A DNA stretch of 64,000 nucleotides. Source: Liquidambar formosana (Eukaryota > Streptophyta > Magnoliopsida > Saxifragales > Altingiaceae). The position numbers were made by a program, and so were the translations under genes. Below, piece by piece: positions 20,601 to 32,109 of the stretch. Within the stretch, counting starts at the first letter, position 1; each line of letters begins with the position of its first letter. The stretch is from NCBI GenBank assembly GCA_039720395.1, contig CM077831.1, positions 35,375,067-35,439,066 of the forward strand, written 5' to 3'. The notes under the pieces are model-generated. The model was not told where the DNA came from and searched no databases. It saw only the letters and a list, made by a program, of their open reading frames with translations.

Positions 20601-22582
20601 TAGATTAATACAAACTATAGGCAAATGATTTGCTATCATGTATGTAGCTAATGATTCTCAATTTTAGAGCTACCCCTACCTGCAGAGATCACCTAACTTC
20701 TAGAAAACCATCGAAGATGCAGATAGCTTATGGGATGTGGGCATGAATAAACCTCAAAACACACATCCCATAGAGCAAGCTTAGCCCATTGACCCAATCT
20801 ATAGGTTGAGCTTCAAGTCCATTTCAAGTTGCTCCAAACTCACTAATATATTGAAATTGCACGTAAGATTACATAATTATAACAAGTACCTTACCCAAAA
20901 GGGTCACTTGAACCAGTTGAAAGGATCTGGTTGGAATCCCCACCTTCCCTTAGGATGGAGAATCTCTATTTCACTTCCATTTAGAATTGGTTAAAGTTTG
21001 GGGTTTCTTTCAAGTCTCCTAATGAGGATTGGACCAATATTGCCAAATTTGGTATATCCAAATTATGCATGCCATTTGTATCAGTTGCAACTAGCAACAA
21101 AAAAAGTTTCTGAAAACATTTATTTTCACAAGTAAATTATGAGTGCATTTGTTAACCTCAATACCAAAAGTACTATTCAGTTCCCTACAATATGCAAGCC
21201 ATGACCAGTAGCCAATACTCAACTAGTCAACTTAAGTGAATACAGTATCTTTTTCTTTTGCAATACATAAAGCCCTAAGTAGTTCCTGGGTAAATAACTG
21301 ACTGTCGAGTCTGCTGACAATATCAACATCCAAAGGGAATCTCAATGGTTGGAACAAATGCTATGGTCTTCGGAGTATCATTCCACCTATCAGGCATACC
21401 ATTTTAATGTCCCACAAGAAGAAAGAGGTCCATAGTGAATGGGTGGTGAATTTGTCCATTGTCATCATAAACTAATAATATTAGATCATGATCACACTAC
21501 AATGATTTTGGTGCAGGGAAATTAAATATGATTGGAGACTCCTTTCTCATAAAGAGATACCCATTCTGCAAAAGAGAAGCACTAGCACAATGAAGGGTCA
21601 AATAAAGTTCAATTCATCAAATTGCATTAGTTACCAATTGCAGACTCCTTTTCATCATTGTCCAGAAGCTCATCTGCCTCACCAATTGTCTCTGCGGTAA
21701 CAGGGGGTCCTCCAAAGCTCATGTGATTGTATTCCAACAACGAGTTCTTATCAAACTCATAACCGGGTTCTGAACGTGAAAATTGCAACAAGGCTAATCA
21801 GATAACCAGCTACCCCAAAGGTCCCAATACTTACTTCATTAACGTCCCGAAGTTATTTCAAATAAAAGACGGATCGTTATGACGACATTTGCATAAATAT
21901 AGAACTGATCAAGCACAAGAGAAAGAGCGTTACCTCTTCTCTCGTTCATTCGCTTCTCGAATAGCCGAACTGGGTCAGACCCTTCCAAACATGCCGCGTA
22001 AGCTATCAATCTGACAATAAAAATTATCGCCGAATCTCAATAAAAAAATGGAACAAACCCAACACCCAGAAAATCTGTGTTTAATTGCTCAAAAATTTGA
22101 GGAAAGAGAGGCGAATAATAATACGACACTGGGTTGGGTTGTTATGTTTTAAAAATTCTCTCACATATTTACTCTGTCTTTTCCTATGATTTCTCAGAAA
22201 CCAGACGCAGCATAAGAAGAAGGAGAATAGCATAATTAAATAAATACAGGAGAACTTGGGAGACATACAGAGCGAGCTCCCTGGCGGCTCTGGGGCTACA
22301 AAACCTGCCACTCTTATCAATCTTTGGCAACATGTCTCTCGAAGATGACACTGAACCTGTTGTAGATTTGTCCAAAGCTTCGTCAACGGCGAAAGCCGAG
22401 GTACGCAAAGAGCCTCGTATTACACGGGGTTCATTGGTCCACGAATAGGAAACGGAGGAGACGAAACGGCATTTTCCAGAAGAAGAAAGAGGAGGAGGAG
22501 AGCGATAGAAGTTGAAATTGAAATGGGGTTTTGAGGAATAATAAAATGAACAGTAAGAGCCGATAATAGAGCTTCCCTCCAT
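17614..22582 (-). CDS. NusB/antitermination-domain protein, probably chloroplast
   Basis: This is a homologue of bacterial transcription antitermination factor NusB, like Arabidopsis AT4G26370, presumably acting in plastid RNA metabolism. The precise role in plants is not established. There are seven exons on the minus strand: 22269-22582, 21934-22010, 21635-21769, 19084-19138, 18814-18901, 17855-17953, 17614-17751. All have GT-AG borders and consistent phases, giving 301 aa. The first about 60 residues are Ser-rich and acid-poor, like a plastid transit peptide. The NusB fold follows SGRFCSPRAARELAL and LIAYAACLEGSDPVRLFEKR, and continues through FTRKLLVAIVDRWDSHVLVI and GPAGRILELCILHMAMSEIT to AVDLAKRFCDGAAPRIINGC near the C-terminus. 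I chose the ATG at 22582 (MEGSS). An in-frame ATG 20 codons upstream at 22642 is possible. Intron 3 is 2.5 kb and holds a MITE. Confidence 0.9.
20323..20523. mobile_element. Hairpin MITE in NusB intron 3, about 200 bp
   Basis: GTTACAATTCAAAAACGACT at the left is repeated in inverted form at the right (reverse complement GTTACAATTCGAAACGACTT), continuing into CTAAGGCATGA over about 31 bp. It is non-coding. The insertion lies well away from splice sites. Confidence 0.7.
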
Positions 22583-22686
22583 CACTGCCTTTGCTTCACC
22601 GCCTTTGGCACTTTGAGTTCTCAGAGACACTGCAGATAACAATATCCATCTTCTACTTTTGCTTCTGCTTTTGGTTATTTTAGGAA

Positions 22687-24088
22687 CTAGCGGTGAACCC
22701 GTGCGACACGGGGCAAATTATTAAAGGAAAACATTATTAAAATTTAAAATTTAAACTCACATTTTGTTTTAAAAAGAAAAATTTAGAAACTTTTTCAAAT
22801 GCACTTAATGCAATAAAATGGCTTTTAAAATTAGCAAAAATCTGTATGCCAAGCAAAGTACAAAATTATGGAGTAAAGAAATTTTTTTTTGGTGAGCACT
22901 AATAAAAATGGTCCAGGAAGAAGATATTTTCTCAATGAAAATAATCACATGGAATCAATGTAGTGATAGTTCTTCACTCTGGCCAATAATCGAAAATGTG
23001 TAGAAATGTACAGAGAAAAAATAATAAATCAATCTAAAAAATAATATACAATTGTGCAATCAATCTATAACCCTTTAAATCGGGTAAAAAATATTAACCT
23101 TTACTTTCTAGGAGAGAAAGTGTGTGTGGATGAGTAGAAGCAAAATAAGAAACAGGTAATGACATTAGAAAATTGCAAAAGAGCAACTCAGAACCAAAAA
23201 AAAAAAAAAAGTGAACCAAAATAAGAAAACACATAAAGTTTGTCATTCAATTCTTATATTGGATAATATTGGATTAGTAGAGTATACATATTGCACTCTG
23301 GAATTAAATTTCCTCAGAACTTTGCTTAGTCCTCTCTGCCAATACATAGTCAATTTGGGCAAAAAAAAAATGATGTTGGATTTGTTTAATCAAGTAAATA
23401 ATTCATGATCAGTTTCGTATGACTCACTGTTGTGGCATGCATTCTCTTTCTTTCTTTTTTCCTTTGTATGGATCTGCCCCCATATATGATTTTGTCTCCC
23501 ATGCTTCCCAAAAAACAAAACAAATAAGGAGAGATAAGACTTAATAGTACTCCCTTTCCCTTAGCCCTTTAGCACAAACAAAACAATGTTCAACCCTCCT
23601 GCACAAACAAAATAACTTCCATATATTTTTGTGTAGAGGGTGAGAAAGATATATAGAAAGACGTTGGGAAAAGAAAGAGAAGATCGATGTGATGAGATGT
23701 TAAAGAAAAAATAAAAAAGGACAAAGTGAAAAATCAAAACTAACCAAATTAAATGCTCACTTCTTGCTCTCAAAGATTTTGATGGATATGTATTGCCTTG
23801 CACAAAGAGGAAAAAAAGAATATGAGTAAGAGAGAAGAAGATGTGTTAGGAAACAAATTCAAAATGATAAGATGACGGTTGGCTTTGGGTCTCTTTATGA
23901 GACTTGAAAAGATATAATTGAAGAGAGGGCCAACAAATAAGGTTGTAACGGTTGATGAGTTCCTACAAAATTGGAGAGGTATTACGATTAGAGAATAACG
24001 TTTATTGTGTTTAGAGATAAATTATGCCATGTGGCTTTATTAAAAAACAGCACGTGGCGACTCTAAACACTACTTTTATATATACTAG
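22687..24088 (-). mobile_element. Helitron-like element H1
   Basis: On the minus strand the 3' end carries the hairpin CCCGTG-TCG-CACGGG (22698-22712), a short spacer and CTAG ending at 22687, with T beyond. The 5' end reads CTAGTATATATAAAAGTAGTG at 24088 and is followed by the CACGTGG-containing subterminal motif shared with H3 and H4. There is no helicase ORF, so it is non-autonomous. It begins only about 100 bp from the start codon of the NusB gene, inside its promoter region. Confidence 0.7.
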
Positions 24089-25068
24089 CAGGAATTCGCA
24101 CGATGTACGGGAATTGCAAACTCTGGATATCTTATTGGACAAAAGAAAAAAAAAATAATGACAACCAATGACCTTTTGAGAGGGGACTTCAAATTTTAAA
24201 ATGAAAAGACTATGGTAAAAAATTACTATAAAAAAAAGGGAAGAAACATTGGTTAACCCACAGATAAAGTGAGAAGAAAGTTTTAAAGGGAAAACTTTTT
24301 ATGTTGCCATATCAACATAACTCTTAAATATAGTATAGAATAAATTCCATTAAAACTCCATGAATAAAGTTGACTATAAAGATAAAGTAAATCCTATTGA
24401 TTTGGAAACCTCGTCTGACGAATTAAGAATGTCAATTGTGTTACCACCGACAAATCTTACCCAAAAATTATAAATTAAAAAAAAAAAAAAAAGACCCCTC
24501 AAATCTTGTAGTCAATTATTAAATTATTTCAGACACCTTTTTCTCAAATTGGTGTGCGTGAATTTTTATTCAAGTGCCCACCTTGCAGAACATGTGGAAA
24601 ACCAAGTATGAGAACCAATTGTTACCAAAATGGTCGGAGTACTACCATCTGCCGGTGCGTTTCCCCCTTCCCCCCAACAAAAAAAAATCAGTCTATATAC
24701 ACACACACACACAGAGACACATTCGTTGAATAGAATAAGTGAAAATGTTCCCCCCCCCCCCAGACAAAACGTAATCCGTCAAAAGCAATTTTGTTTTCTC
24801 ATACCTTCTCCTTTGCAGGCTATGTGCAGTGAGAAGGCTTCTTTGCCAAAGTTATATTTGAATTCAAGGAAGAATGCATTTTACGTAAGAGGCCAAAAGG
24901 AAAAAAAGACTGACTTTGTTTTTAAACGAAAAGTTGCAACAGTTGTTTATAATGAAAAGTTGTAACTATCCACAAATAGAACACAACTTTATATAAAAGA
25001 AGCCACTGTGGTTGTATAGAAATGCACCAATTGGTAGATTTGAACGCTATATATTATATATATATTAG
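24085..25068 (-). mobile_element. Helitron-like element H2
   Basis: The minus-strand 3' end has a hairpin CGTAC-ATC-GTGCG, a spacer and CTAG (24085-24088). The 5' end is CTAATATATATATAATATA at 25068. The terminal CTAG coincides with the first bases of H1. A short poly-C/GT-repeat region lies near 24660-24760. No coding capacity. Confidence 0.65.
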
Positions 25069-26174
25069 TGTTAGACCCGTACTATGCATAGGAAGACGAA
25101 GAAATAAAATACATGCCTTAGAATTGTAATAAGCTAGAACACAACTTAAGAAAAAATAAAATAAGAACAATTATAACATAAACTATAAGAAATGCTTCTA
25201 TATATATATATTTTTTACGACAAAAAATATAATTAATGAACAAAAAGAAGTTAAAGAAAGGTAATTTATATAAAATTACCATGAAGTTTAGGTTTATCCT
25301 AAAAATCCTTTAGAAAGAAGTATAAAATTACACATCTCCACACAACAATATATTTGTATAATAGATATGATATATATAATAAACATATATCATTTACTAA
25401 GACTGGAAAATCATACCTTCACATAATTACTTTTTGGAGTTTTTGTCAATCAGACTCTCAAAGTCAATTATAAACATGCTGCCATTGATGGGTGCCAGCG
25501 GAGAACCAAAGTTATTAGACAAACTCTGATGTCATCAACACTCTTTGCCATGGGGGAGAGATAGAGAGGAGAATGGTGAAAACACATTAGATTCTATTGG
25601 GATGTATACACGTATACATATATATGTATACAGAATAGAATGAAGATTAGGAACCAAGAGAACACCGGTACGGTTGAGAAATTGAAGGAAGCAAATTAGA
25701 GAGAAAGAAACGGGAAAAGATGATGTCCTCATTGGTTTCCTAATCCTTACGGATTCTGATATGCAACCGTTACAAACATAAGTTACGTCTGGTAAGGAAA
25801 GAAATGCTATTAGATGTCGAACGGTTTAGGAGGTTGAGACACAACCTTTAAAAAAACCAATTAAAGAGCAAAGAAAATGCTAATACATTAGCCTCGTTAA
25901 CATTTTGATTTAACTTCTGAACCAAAATTGTAATCTTAATATATAAATGTCATTTAGGAAGGATTGTATCTTTTAAATTAAAACAAATAGTTACAACCTT
26001 TGAAAAAAAGATTGTGTTTTTAAGAATAATTGAACGGTTACCACTTTTGAAAATTAGATATATAACTTTTAAAACATCTAAAAATAAAGAAGATGCCACG
26101 TGGTTGCGTAAAAAATTACCACGTGGTGATTGCGAACACTACTTTTATATATATATATATATATATATATTAGA
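25065..26174 (-). mobile_element. Helitron-like element H3
   Basis: The minus-strand 3' end is CTATGCATAG (a perfect palindrome), then GTACGGGTCTAACA and CTAA at 25065-25068. The 5' end reads TCTAATATATATAT at 26174 and continues through a long AT run to AAAAGTAGTGTTCGCAATCA. The 5' subterminal sequence is nearly the same as in H1 and H4. No coding capacity. Confidence 0.7.
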
Positions 26175-26575
26175 TATAGCAATGATGCATTGCACAGGAC
26201 AAAAAGAATAACATAATATTTAATAGGAAAAAACCCAAAAAGAAAATAAAAGAAAAAGTGTAAAAGTAAGATTTTACTTTTGCTAATACATTAGCCTCGT
26301 CAATCTTTTGATTCAACTCCTGATCGAATCAAAATTATAATCCTAATATATATAAATGTCAATTGGAAGAATTGTGTCTTTTAAATTAAAACAAATGGTT
26401 ACAAGCTTTGAAAAAATATTGTGTTTTTTTAAGAATAATTGAACAGTACTCATTTTTGAAAATTAGAGATACAACTTTTAAAACACCTAAAAATAAAAAA
26501 GAAGCCACATGGTTGCGTAAAAAGTTGACACATGACGATTGTGAATACTACTTATATATATGTATTAATATTAGA
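26170..26575 (-). mobile_element. Helitron-like element H4
   Basis: The minus-strand 3' end has a GCAATG-CAT-CATTGC hairpin, then TATAT and CTAA (26170-26173). The 5' end TCTAATATTAATACATATAT starts at 26575, with A before it, and continues into AAGTAGTATTCACAATCGTC. H3 and H4 also share internal sequence (TACATTAGCCTCGT, AATTGTAATC.. and TTGAAAATTAGA), so they derive from one family. Confidence 0.7.
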
Positions 26576-27162
26576 TATATTAATTAATTAGATTAGATCA
26601 AGGTGCTTTTAGTCGGCTTGCATGTTGCAACGATTTTGTTTGGATTTTCAGCATTTGTTTTAGATTGTTGATTTGTTGCTATTCTTTTCCAACCAATTTT
26701 CCTAAGGTGATTTTAGATATTTTTGGGAAGAGCAGCAGCACCCAACCAGCATCAATAAAAAATAAATTTATTAAGTAAATTGTTATTTTACATAAGGTGC
26801 TCTATATAGTATTTTCCTTTTGAAAATATGTGCTTGATAGAACAATTGCCCTAGCCTTATTCTTAAGTGCTATTAATCTCTTTTTCTTTGGGAATGATGA
26901 GCCGTGAGTGGCTTTAATGTTATAATTGAAAAAAAAAAAAAAGAAAAAAAAAAAGAAGACGCCTCCACTACGACTATTAAATTCACGATATTTTTTAATT
27001 GTAACAGGTAAAGCAACCTGCATTGGTAGGTTATAGGAAAATTTAGTCAATACAAATGGCATAATTCTTAATGGATGATATTGAAATATGTTTTCATAAA
27101 ACTGATATATACATATATATATATATTAAGTGATCATGATTTGACTGTAATTCAATGATGAC

Positions 27163-27209
<47 letters not shown>

Positions 27210-28100
27210 GTGATCATAATTTGACTGTAATTCAATAATGACATTAAGGTTTTTGTAATATGTATATTTTTTAATTTATCCAAAAGAAAAAGAAAAACAA
27301 TAAAAATAAAAATAACCCTTCAACTTGAATCAATAAAATCATAATTCGAAACAATAAAATTGACCACAACGCCTTGAAAGGATTGAACCGAGTCCCCGCA
27401 TACCAAGTGGACTATACTTTTAGCGTCGAGGTAAAGCTTTGGGCAAAATTAGACTGTTTGAAGCACCTAGTTTTTTCAAACCAATAATGTAAAGTGGTTT
27501 AAACTCGGGGACATATGGATTGTCAAAATTTGTTGTGCACACAAGATTAAAGGCCCTCAAAACCAATTTGAAAATGTGGCATTGACGGTTGAGGTGGTGG
27601 AACTTGAATGGCCCCCCCTCAATTGTGAATGGTCAAAGTAAAGCCAGTGGTGGTTCCACTTGATCCCTTTTTTGAGGGGATTTTTTTGGTTGGGGGTAGA
27701 TTTTTAGGGGATTTGAGTGACCTAATGGTTGTTTAAGTTTAACTGGTTGACCCGCTGGTCATTGAGATAAAAACGCGTGGATGGAGAGACTGGGTAAAAT
27801 TCTTTAACCAAGGGTGGCAATGTGGAGGAACGATATTATGCAGCGGGCGAGAGAGGATGTTACGGTGAGGGCATGATCATTGATCATTGATCAATGATCT
27901 GAGTAGCAGTGATCCAACACGTAAACGGAAGGGCACATGAAACGCGGGGGTCGGTCCGCGTTGCAGGTCGCTGTCAGATGGCGTTGAATCACACCCATTT
28001 GCCAGACCGACTCAATTTTAACCCAAAAAAACCTCCCAAAAAGGTGACTCCTCCCCCACCCCTTTATTTTCTCAACTTCCTTCCTTCCTTCCTCCCTCAT
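26576..28100. other. Intergenic DNA and promoter side of the L34e-like gene
   Basis: No gene is evident. A poly-A/GA stretch lies at 26930-26958. A palindromic TGATCATTGATCATTGATCA run sits at about 27877-27897. CT-rich sequence at 28070-28125 is a probable Y-patch of the gene that follows. Confidence 0.45.
27125..27247. repeat. Direct repeat flanking an (AT)n run
   Basis: A unit of about 42 bp (TTAAGTGATCATGATTTGAC ... TGACATTAA) occurs at 27125-27166 and again at 27206-27247, with a pure TA tract between. A local tandem duplication followed by AT expansion explains it. Confidence 0.8.
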
Positions 28101-28163
28101 CTTCATTTCCCTTTCATTTTTCTCTCTCGGCGGCCCTCCAATTCTCTCTACATCCATCCATCC

Positions 28164-28193
28164 ATGGCTGCCTCATCCCCCGACGACTTTTGA
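28164..28193 (+). other. Upstream ORF of the L34e-like gene
   Basis: A 9-codon ORF (MAASSPDDF, stop TGA) lies in the presumed 5' leader after the Y-patch. If transcription starts near 28100-28150 it would be the first AUG met by ribosomes. Alternatively it could be a first coding exon spliced further on, but I see no in-frame donor before the stop. Confidence 0.35.
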
Positions 28194-28819
28194 TTTGGGC
28201 TCTGCTCGTTTCCACAATTTCGCTCTGTAATTTTCTAAGGTTCCCATCAGATCCGATAATAACGTCCCCCAGTTTTCGTGTTTCGTGTTCCGTAAGATCA
28301 GTTGTTCTTTCCATCAAATCAAATCAAATCAAATCAAATCAAATCTCGATTCTATTGCTTTTTTATTTTATTTTTTATTTTCCTTATTGGAATTCCAGTG
28401 TTCTCATCATCGATTTCAAATTTTACAGCCAAATATATACGTTTGATCGGATACTTCTGTTCCTTCTTATCAACAGGTCGTATTGTATTTGTATTTGGAA
28501 TTCGTGGGATTCAATTTTCACGGCCGAAATTGAATATTCAATCTGTCGAATACTGCAATCATTTTTGTTTATCCCGACGTCGCATCGATTGGAATCTGCT
28601 TTCATCCATCTGAGATTCGAGGTTTTCTGAATACGATTTCAAGTTGTGTACAATCTTGTTGGAGTCATTCAGCAATTTTGAATATATATATATATATCGT
28701 CAGGCTATTCAGATTACGCGGTGTGATATATATATATATATCTTTTTTTGAGAGACGGCTTGAACTTTACGAGGGATTTCTTCAAAGAGGCCAGGGTGGG
28801 GAATTTGATGAGATTACCA

Positions 28820-29485
28820 ATGGTTGATTGCCGTAGCTTGATTGAATTTTGCAAAGAGTTTGAGCAGCACCGGAACCTGTCCAATTCATTAGGCGTTTCC
28901 GATCCTCGAACCAATAACCACTGTCATTCTCGTGGCAAGAAGCACAACCCCTTTTGTGAACACTGTCCTCCCTTTGCCGCCATAGACCTTGTTTTATTGC
29001 TTCTGGTACTGGGTGCTGTCGCAGTATTGATCCTTCCTTACTTCAGCTTTATATTGCACGAGGCGTCCGAGGTTTTTCCCGCAATCCGTGATCTCATCAG
29101 AGATGCAATACGCAATGGGCATGCTGTGTACGTGGTGATTGGTGCTGTAGGATCCGCTATGGTGATTGCTTTGTGGGAAATTCTCAATGCCAAGTCAAGA
29201 AAGTGTGGGAATCCTTTCTGCAAGGGCCTGCGTAAGGCGGTGGAATTTGACATCCAGCTCGAGTCAGAACAATGCGTCAAGTACATGCCTCCTTTGCCCA
29301 GCACCCTTGCTTATGGGGCGAAGCCACTGGAATTGGGAGACGATCACAAGGAACTGGAAGCAGAATTGAAAAAAATGGCGCCCCCCAACGGCCGTACCGT
29401 TCTCATCTTTCGGGCACCTTGCGGATGCCCTTTGGGTAGAATGGAGGTTTGGGGCCCTAAGAAAGTCCGTAGAATCAAGAAATAG
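28820..29485 (+). CDS. Two-TM 'ribosomal protein L34e superfamily' protein (At5g19025-like)
   Basis: This is a plant-specific membrane protein of unknown function. It is filed under 'ribosomal protein L34e superfamily', although it is not a ribosomal protein. The single coding exon gives 221 aa from the ATG at 28820 (MVDCRSLIEF). An ATG four codons upstream (28808) is in frame. Visible features in order: a basic His/Cys patch (HCHSRGKKHNPFCEHC), TM segment AIDLVLLLLVLGAVAVLILP, a second TM segment around YVVIGAVGSAMVIALWEIL, the family motif RKCGNPFCKGLRKAVEFDIQ followed by LESEQCVKY, and a C-terminal CGCP with a basic tail ending RRIKK. A long leader (about 28100-28819) has a short uORF and AT repeats. 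An AATAAA lies at 29558. Confidence 0.85.
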   Translation: MVDCRSLIEFCKEFEQHRNLSNSLGVSDPRTNNHCHSRGKKHNPFCEHCPPFAAIDLVLLLLVLGAVAVLILPYFSFILHEASEVFPAIRDLIRDAIRNGHAVYVVIGAVGSAMVIALWEILNAKSRKCGNPFCKGLRKAVEFDIQLESEQCVKYMPPLPSTLAYGAKPLELGDDHKELEAELKKMAPPNGRTVLIFRAPCGCPLGRMEVWGPKKVRRIKK

Positions 29486-29557
29486 ATTTGGACTTCTTCT
29501 TCTCGTTGAATGTTTCAAAATTTTCATTTCAACCCCTTAATTTCTACCTACACGAAT

Positions 29558-29563
29558 AATAAA
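29558..29563 (+). terminator. Poly(A) signal of the L34e-like gene
   Basis: AATAAA lies 73 nt after the stop codon, at the expected distance for a plant near-upstream element. Confidence 0.45.
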
Positions 29564-31420
29564 CTATCAAGTACTCCTCCCACCCCACGTATTTGAGATT
29601 TGTTCAAAAGACTAGTACGTGTTCTACTGACTTGTGAAATAAGTGATCGTATCCATTACCAATGTTGTCTGTCTTGTAAGGGTTACCTTTTGATTTGATT
29701 GGGCAATAATCTTTATATTTCCTTTTTATGTTTTGTAACACGCTATGACTAGGACTACCATAGAGAAAGGTTCACTTTCTGCTTAGCATGGCCATTTGTT
29801 TTCAATATTTCTCAGTGGTGGGGTGGGTTTATATTCACATGATGCTATGTCCCTTGGTGAGATCCAACTCTTCTTTTTCATATTATTATTATTCCATTCT
29901 CTATGGGTCAAATTTACACCTTCCAAGAAGAATGGCTTTCCCATTTCACATTCTGTTGAACAGGAGTACATTGATGTGGCTTTTGTGGTGCAGGCCTACT
30001 GCCCCTGCGGAATCCTTCTCCATTCAAAGCCTCTTACTTGTCAATCTGAACTTGCCTAGAGATGCGAGTTAGCTGTGTAGTTGCTAATTTTTAAATTTTG
30101 GCTTTTCTTCCGTATAAGTTAGTGTAATACAGGAGCCATTCTAAAAAGACTTCTTATGCCATGGTGCTTGCATTGTTAAGCTCCCAATGCTCTGTTCTAT
30201 TGTTAAGAAGTGATAATACAAAGAAAAAGAAACGAAGAATTAGGACCGAATATTGGGATGGGGTTGGAGTGGTCGTTGGTTGGGTTTTGCCTTGCAAACG
30301 AATAGAACCTGACAATAACTATATGTTATTATTATTACTGAGTATTATTTTTTGGATAATAAATTAGAAACCATGTGTCATAAAACATAAGAAGAAGAAT
30401 GGTAGCCTTACTCTAGCTTTGCCAATTTATGAAATGACATCTCAGGGCAGAGAAGGAAAAATGGTACCAGTTTTTGGGACGCTCAGGATGGTTGTTGAAC
30501 CAGGAAAGGCTTGTTTTATAGGAATTAAGGTCATGCCGAGTGAAACGAGTTGTGTTTTTTATAGGCATGGAAGCGTGGGGTTGCTTGTGTCTTATCTTGC
30601 GATGGGGCCCTTTTTCGGGGAATATAATGGAATCTGCATCTTATTGGTTTAAAAGCAAACGAAGCAATACTCGGTTTTCCCTACATATATCCTGGACAGA
30701 CAAGATTTTTGAACCACCATTATTGTTGGTTTATTCTTGAGATTGTTCGAACAGCCCTTTTTAGTTCCTAGGAATTAAAATTCGTTTGCCGAACACAGTG
30801 CCATTGGGCCTCGCTATTTTTGCATCCCTTCAAAATTATGGAAAGGGTGCCTATTTTAAGGTGTTCATGCAAGTCTAGTCAGGAAATGGCATGCGAGAGA
30901 GCTCTTTCTCAAGGACAGGGGATTGATTGCTGACACATTAAGCTCTTGTAAGATGGAGTAAGTAGGTGGAGGGCTTGGCAGTTGGCACTCAAACCACATT
31001 ACTTCCACGAAGCATCAAACTTGTTTAAGGCTGGTCTTTTAGCACCTTCCGTATTCTAGAGGCAAAGCTTAATGTTGCAAACTTGCAATGCTCCCATTGC
31101 ATCATTAGTTTGTTTTTGAAAAATGAAAAAGTGTTCTCTCGTTCTGAAACATTTTTGTGAGTACACAAAGTGAAGCACAGTTAGTAATCTTAACCTTGTC
31201 ATGTATGTGTGATTGTGATGGTTTGAAATGATAAATTGAGAATGAAAAAAATTACTGCAATCAGCTTTTTTTTTTTTTTTTAATTTAGTTTTTTGCCCTC
31301 CACATGTTAATATTAAGCGGCAATTCTTGTAGAAAAAGAGCGGCCAAACTCTAGTGATCTAATCATTAATGAGTATGGTCAAGTCTTTTTTTTTACCCCC
31401 GGGAAATAATGTGTCCTTAA
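29564..31420. other. Intergenic, no gene
   Basis: Short ORFs at 29788-30072, 30161-30367 and 30419-30740 have no family features, codon structure or splice context. A T-run lies at 31267-31282. Nothing else can be supported. Confidence 0.45.
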
Positions 31421-31740
31421 GGCTATGTTTGGTATACCGGATACGTTGGATTGGATAAACATATTATTTTTATGTGTTTTGTGCTATTTTCAAATAAGAG
31501 ATGTAATTGTCCATATTATCCATAGGATAGTTATATCCTACATATATGGGATATTATAAACCCATCAAGAAATGTGGTATATTTTTATCCAATGATACTA
31601 TCTCATTTAAAAATAACAATGGGATAAAAAATTGTCCAAGAGACTATCTTTTCCACTTCAAACAAAGCTATTAAATGTTTTTTGTTCATTCAACAATCAT
31701 ATCCTATCCAACCTTTTTATACAGCATACCAAACATAGCA
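31421..31740. mobile_element. Tourist-like MITE, 320 bp
   Basis: The left TIR GGCTATGTTTGGTATACCGG and the inverted right TIR TGCTATGTTTGGTATGCTG are flanked by TAA on both sides (31418-31420 and 31741-31743). The three-base TAA duplication and GG..TGTTTGG terminus are typical of PIF/Harbinger (Tourist) MITEs. It sits about 370 bp upstream of the PSL4 start codon. Confidence 0.75.
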
Positions 31741-31902
31741 TAAATGCCTTTATATTTTCCCATATGTTTTGAGCAAGAAACAGTCTGCTAGTGTTATTGC
31801 ACCATTAATTGGGTAGCCTCCGACGACACAGTGATACAATCCCTCTAGACGGCGTCGTTCTCGCTTTTATTGGAGCCAGCCGAAAAGCGAGTTTGTGTAT
31901 GC

Positions 31903-31922
31903 ACAAAACGACGTCGTTTTGT
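31903..31922. promoter_or_regulatory. 20-bp perfect palindrome with GACGTC core in the PSL4 promoter
   Basis: ACAAAACGACGTCGTTTTGT reads the same on both strands. The GACGTC core is a C-box-type ACGT element recognised by plant bZIP factors. A related half-site GGCGTCGTTCTCG lies about 50 bp upstream. It is 190 bp from the PSL4 ATG, just before the CT-rich Y-patch. bZIP factors drive ER-stress genes, so a link to regulation of this ER enzyme is possible but inferred. Confidence 0.5.
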
Positions 31923-31985
31923 TCCTCCAAACTCGTCTTCGTTCCCAAATCCCAAATCCCAGTGCTCCCTCCCCTCCGCCCCTCT

Positions 31986-31986
<1 letters not shown>

Positions 31987-32014
<28 letters not shown>
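31987..32014 (+). promoter_or_regulatory. Y-patch/CT repeat in the PSL4 leader
   Basis: A (CT)n run lies about 100 nt upstream of the ATG. CT-rich Y-patches mark plant core promoters near the start site. No clear TATA box is seen upstream. Confidence 0.45.
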
Positions 32015-32018
<4 letters not shown>

Positions 32019-32109
32019 CCTGGTTTGGAATCGATTACATGATCAGAGAGTGGTGTAAGTAGCAAAAATTCAAAATCCGTAGACTCTTGTCTCTTGGGCA
32101 GAAGAGAAG

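Noticed and set aside
22081..22386. Minus-strand ORF of 101 codons
   Set aside because: It is another frame of NusB exon 1 running into intron 1.
27360..27440. tRNA-like stretch (GATTGAACCGAGTCC)
   Set aside because: No cloverleaf, acceptor stem or A/B box pair could be assembled around it.
30419..30740. Overlapping plus-strand ORFs in the gene-free stretch
   Set aside because: No recognisable domain and no conserved motif; probably chance open frames.
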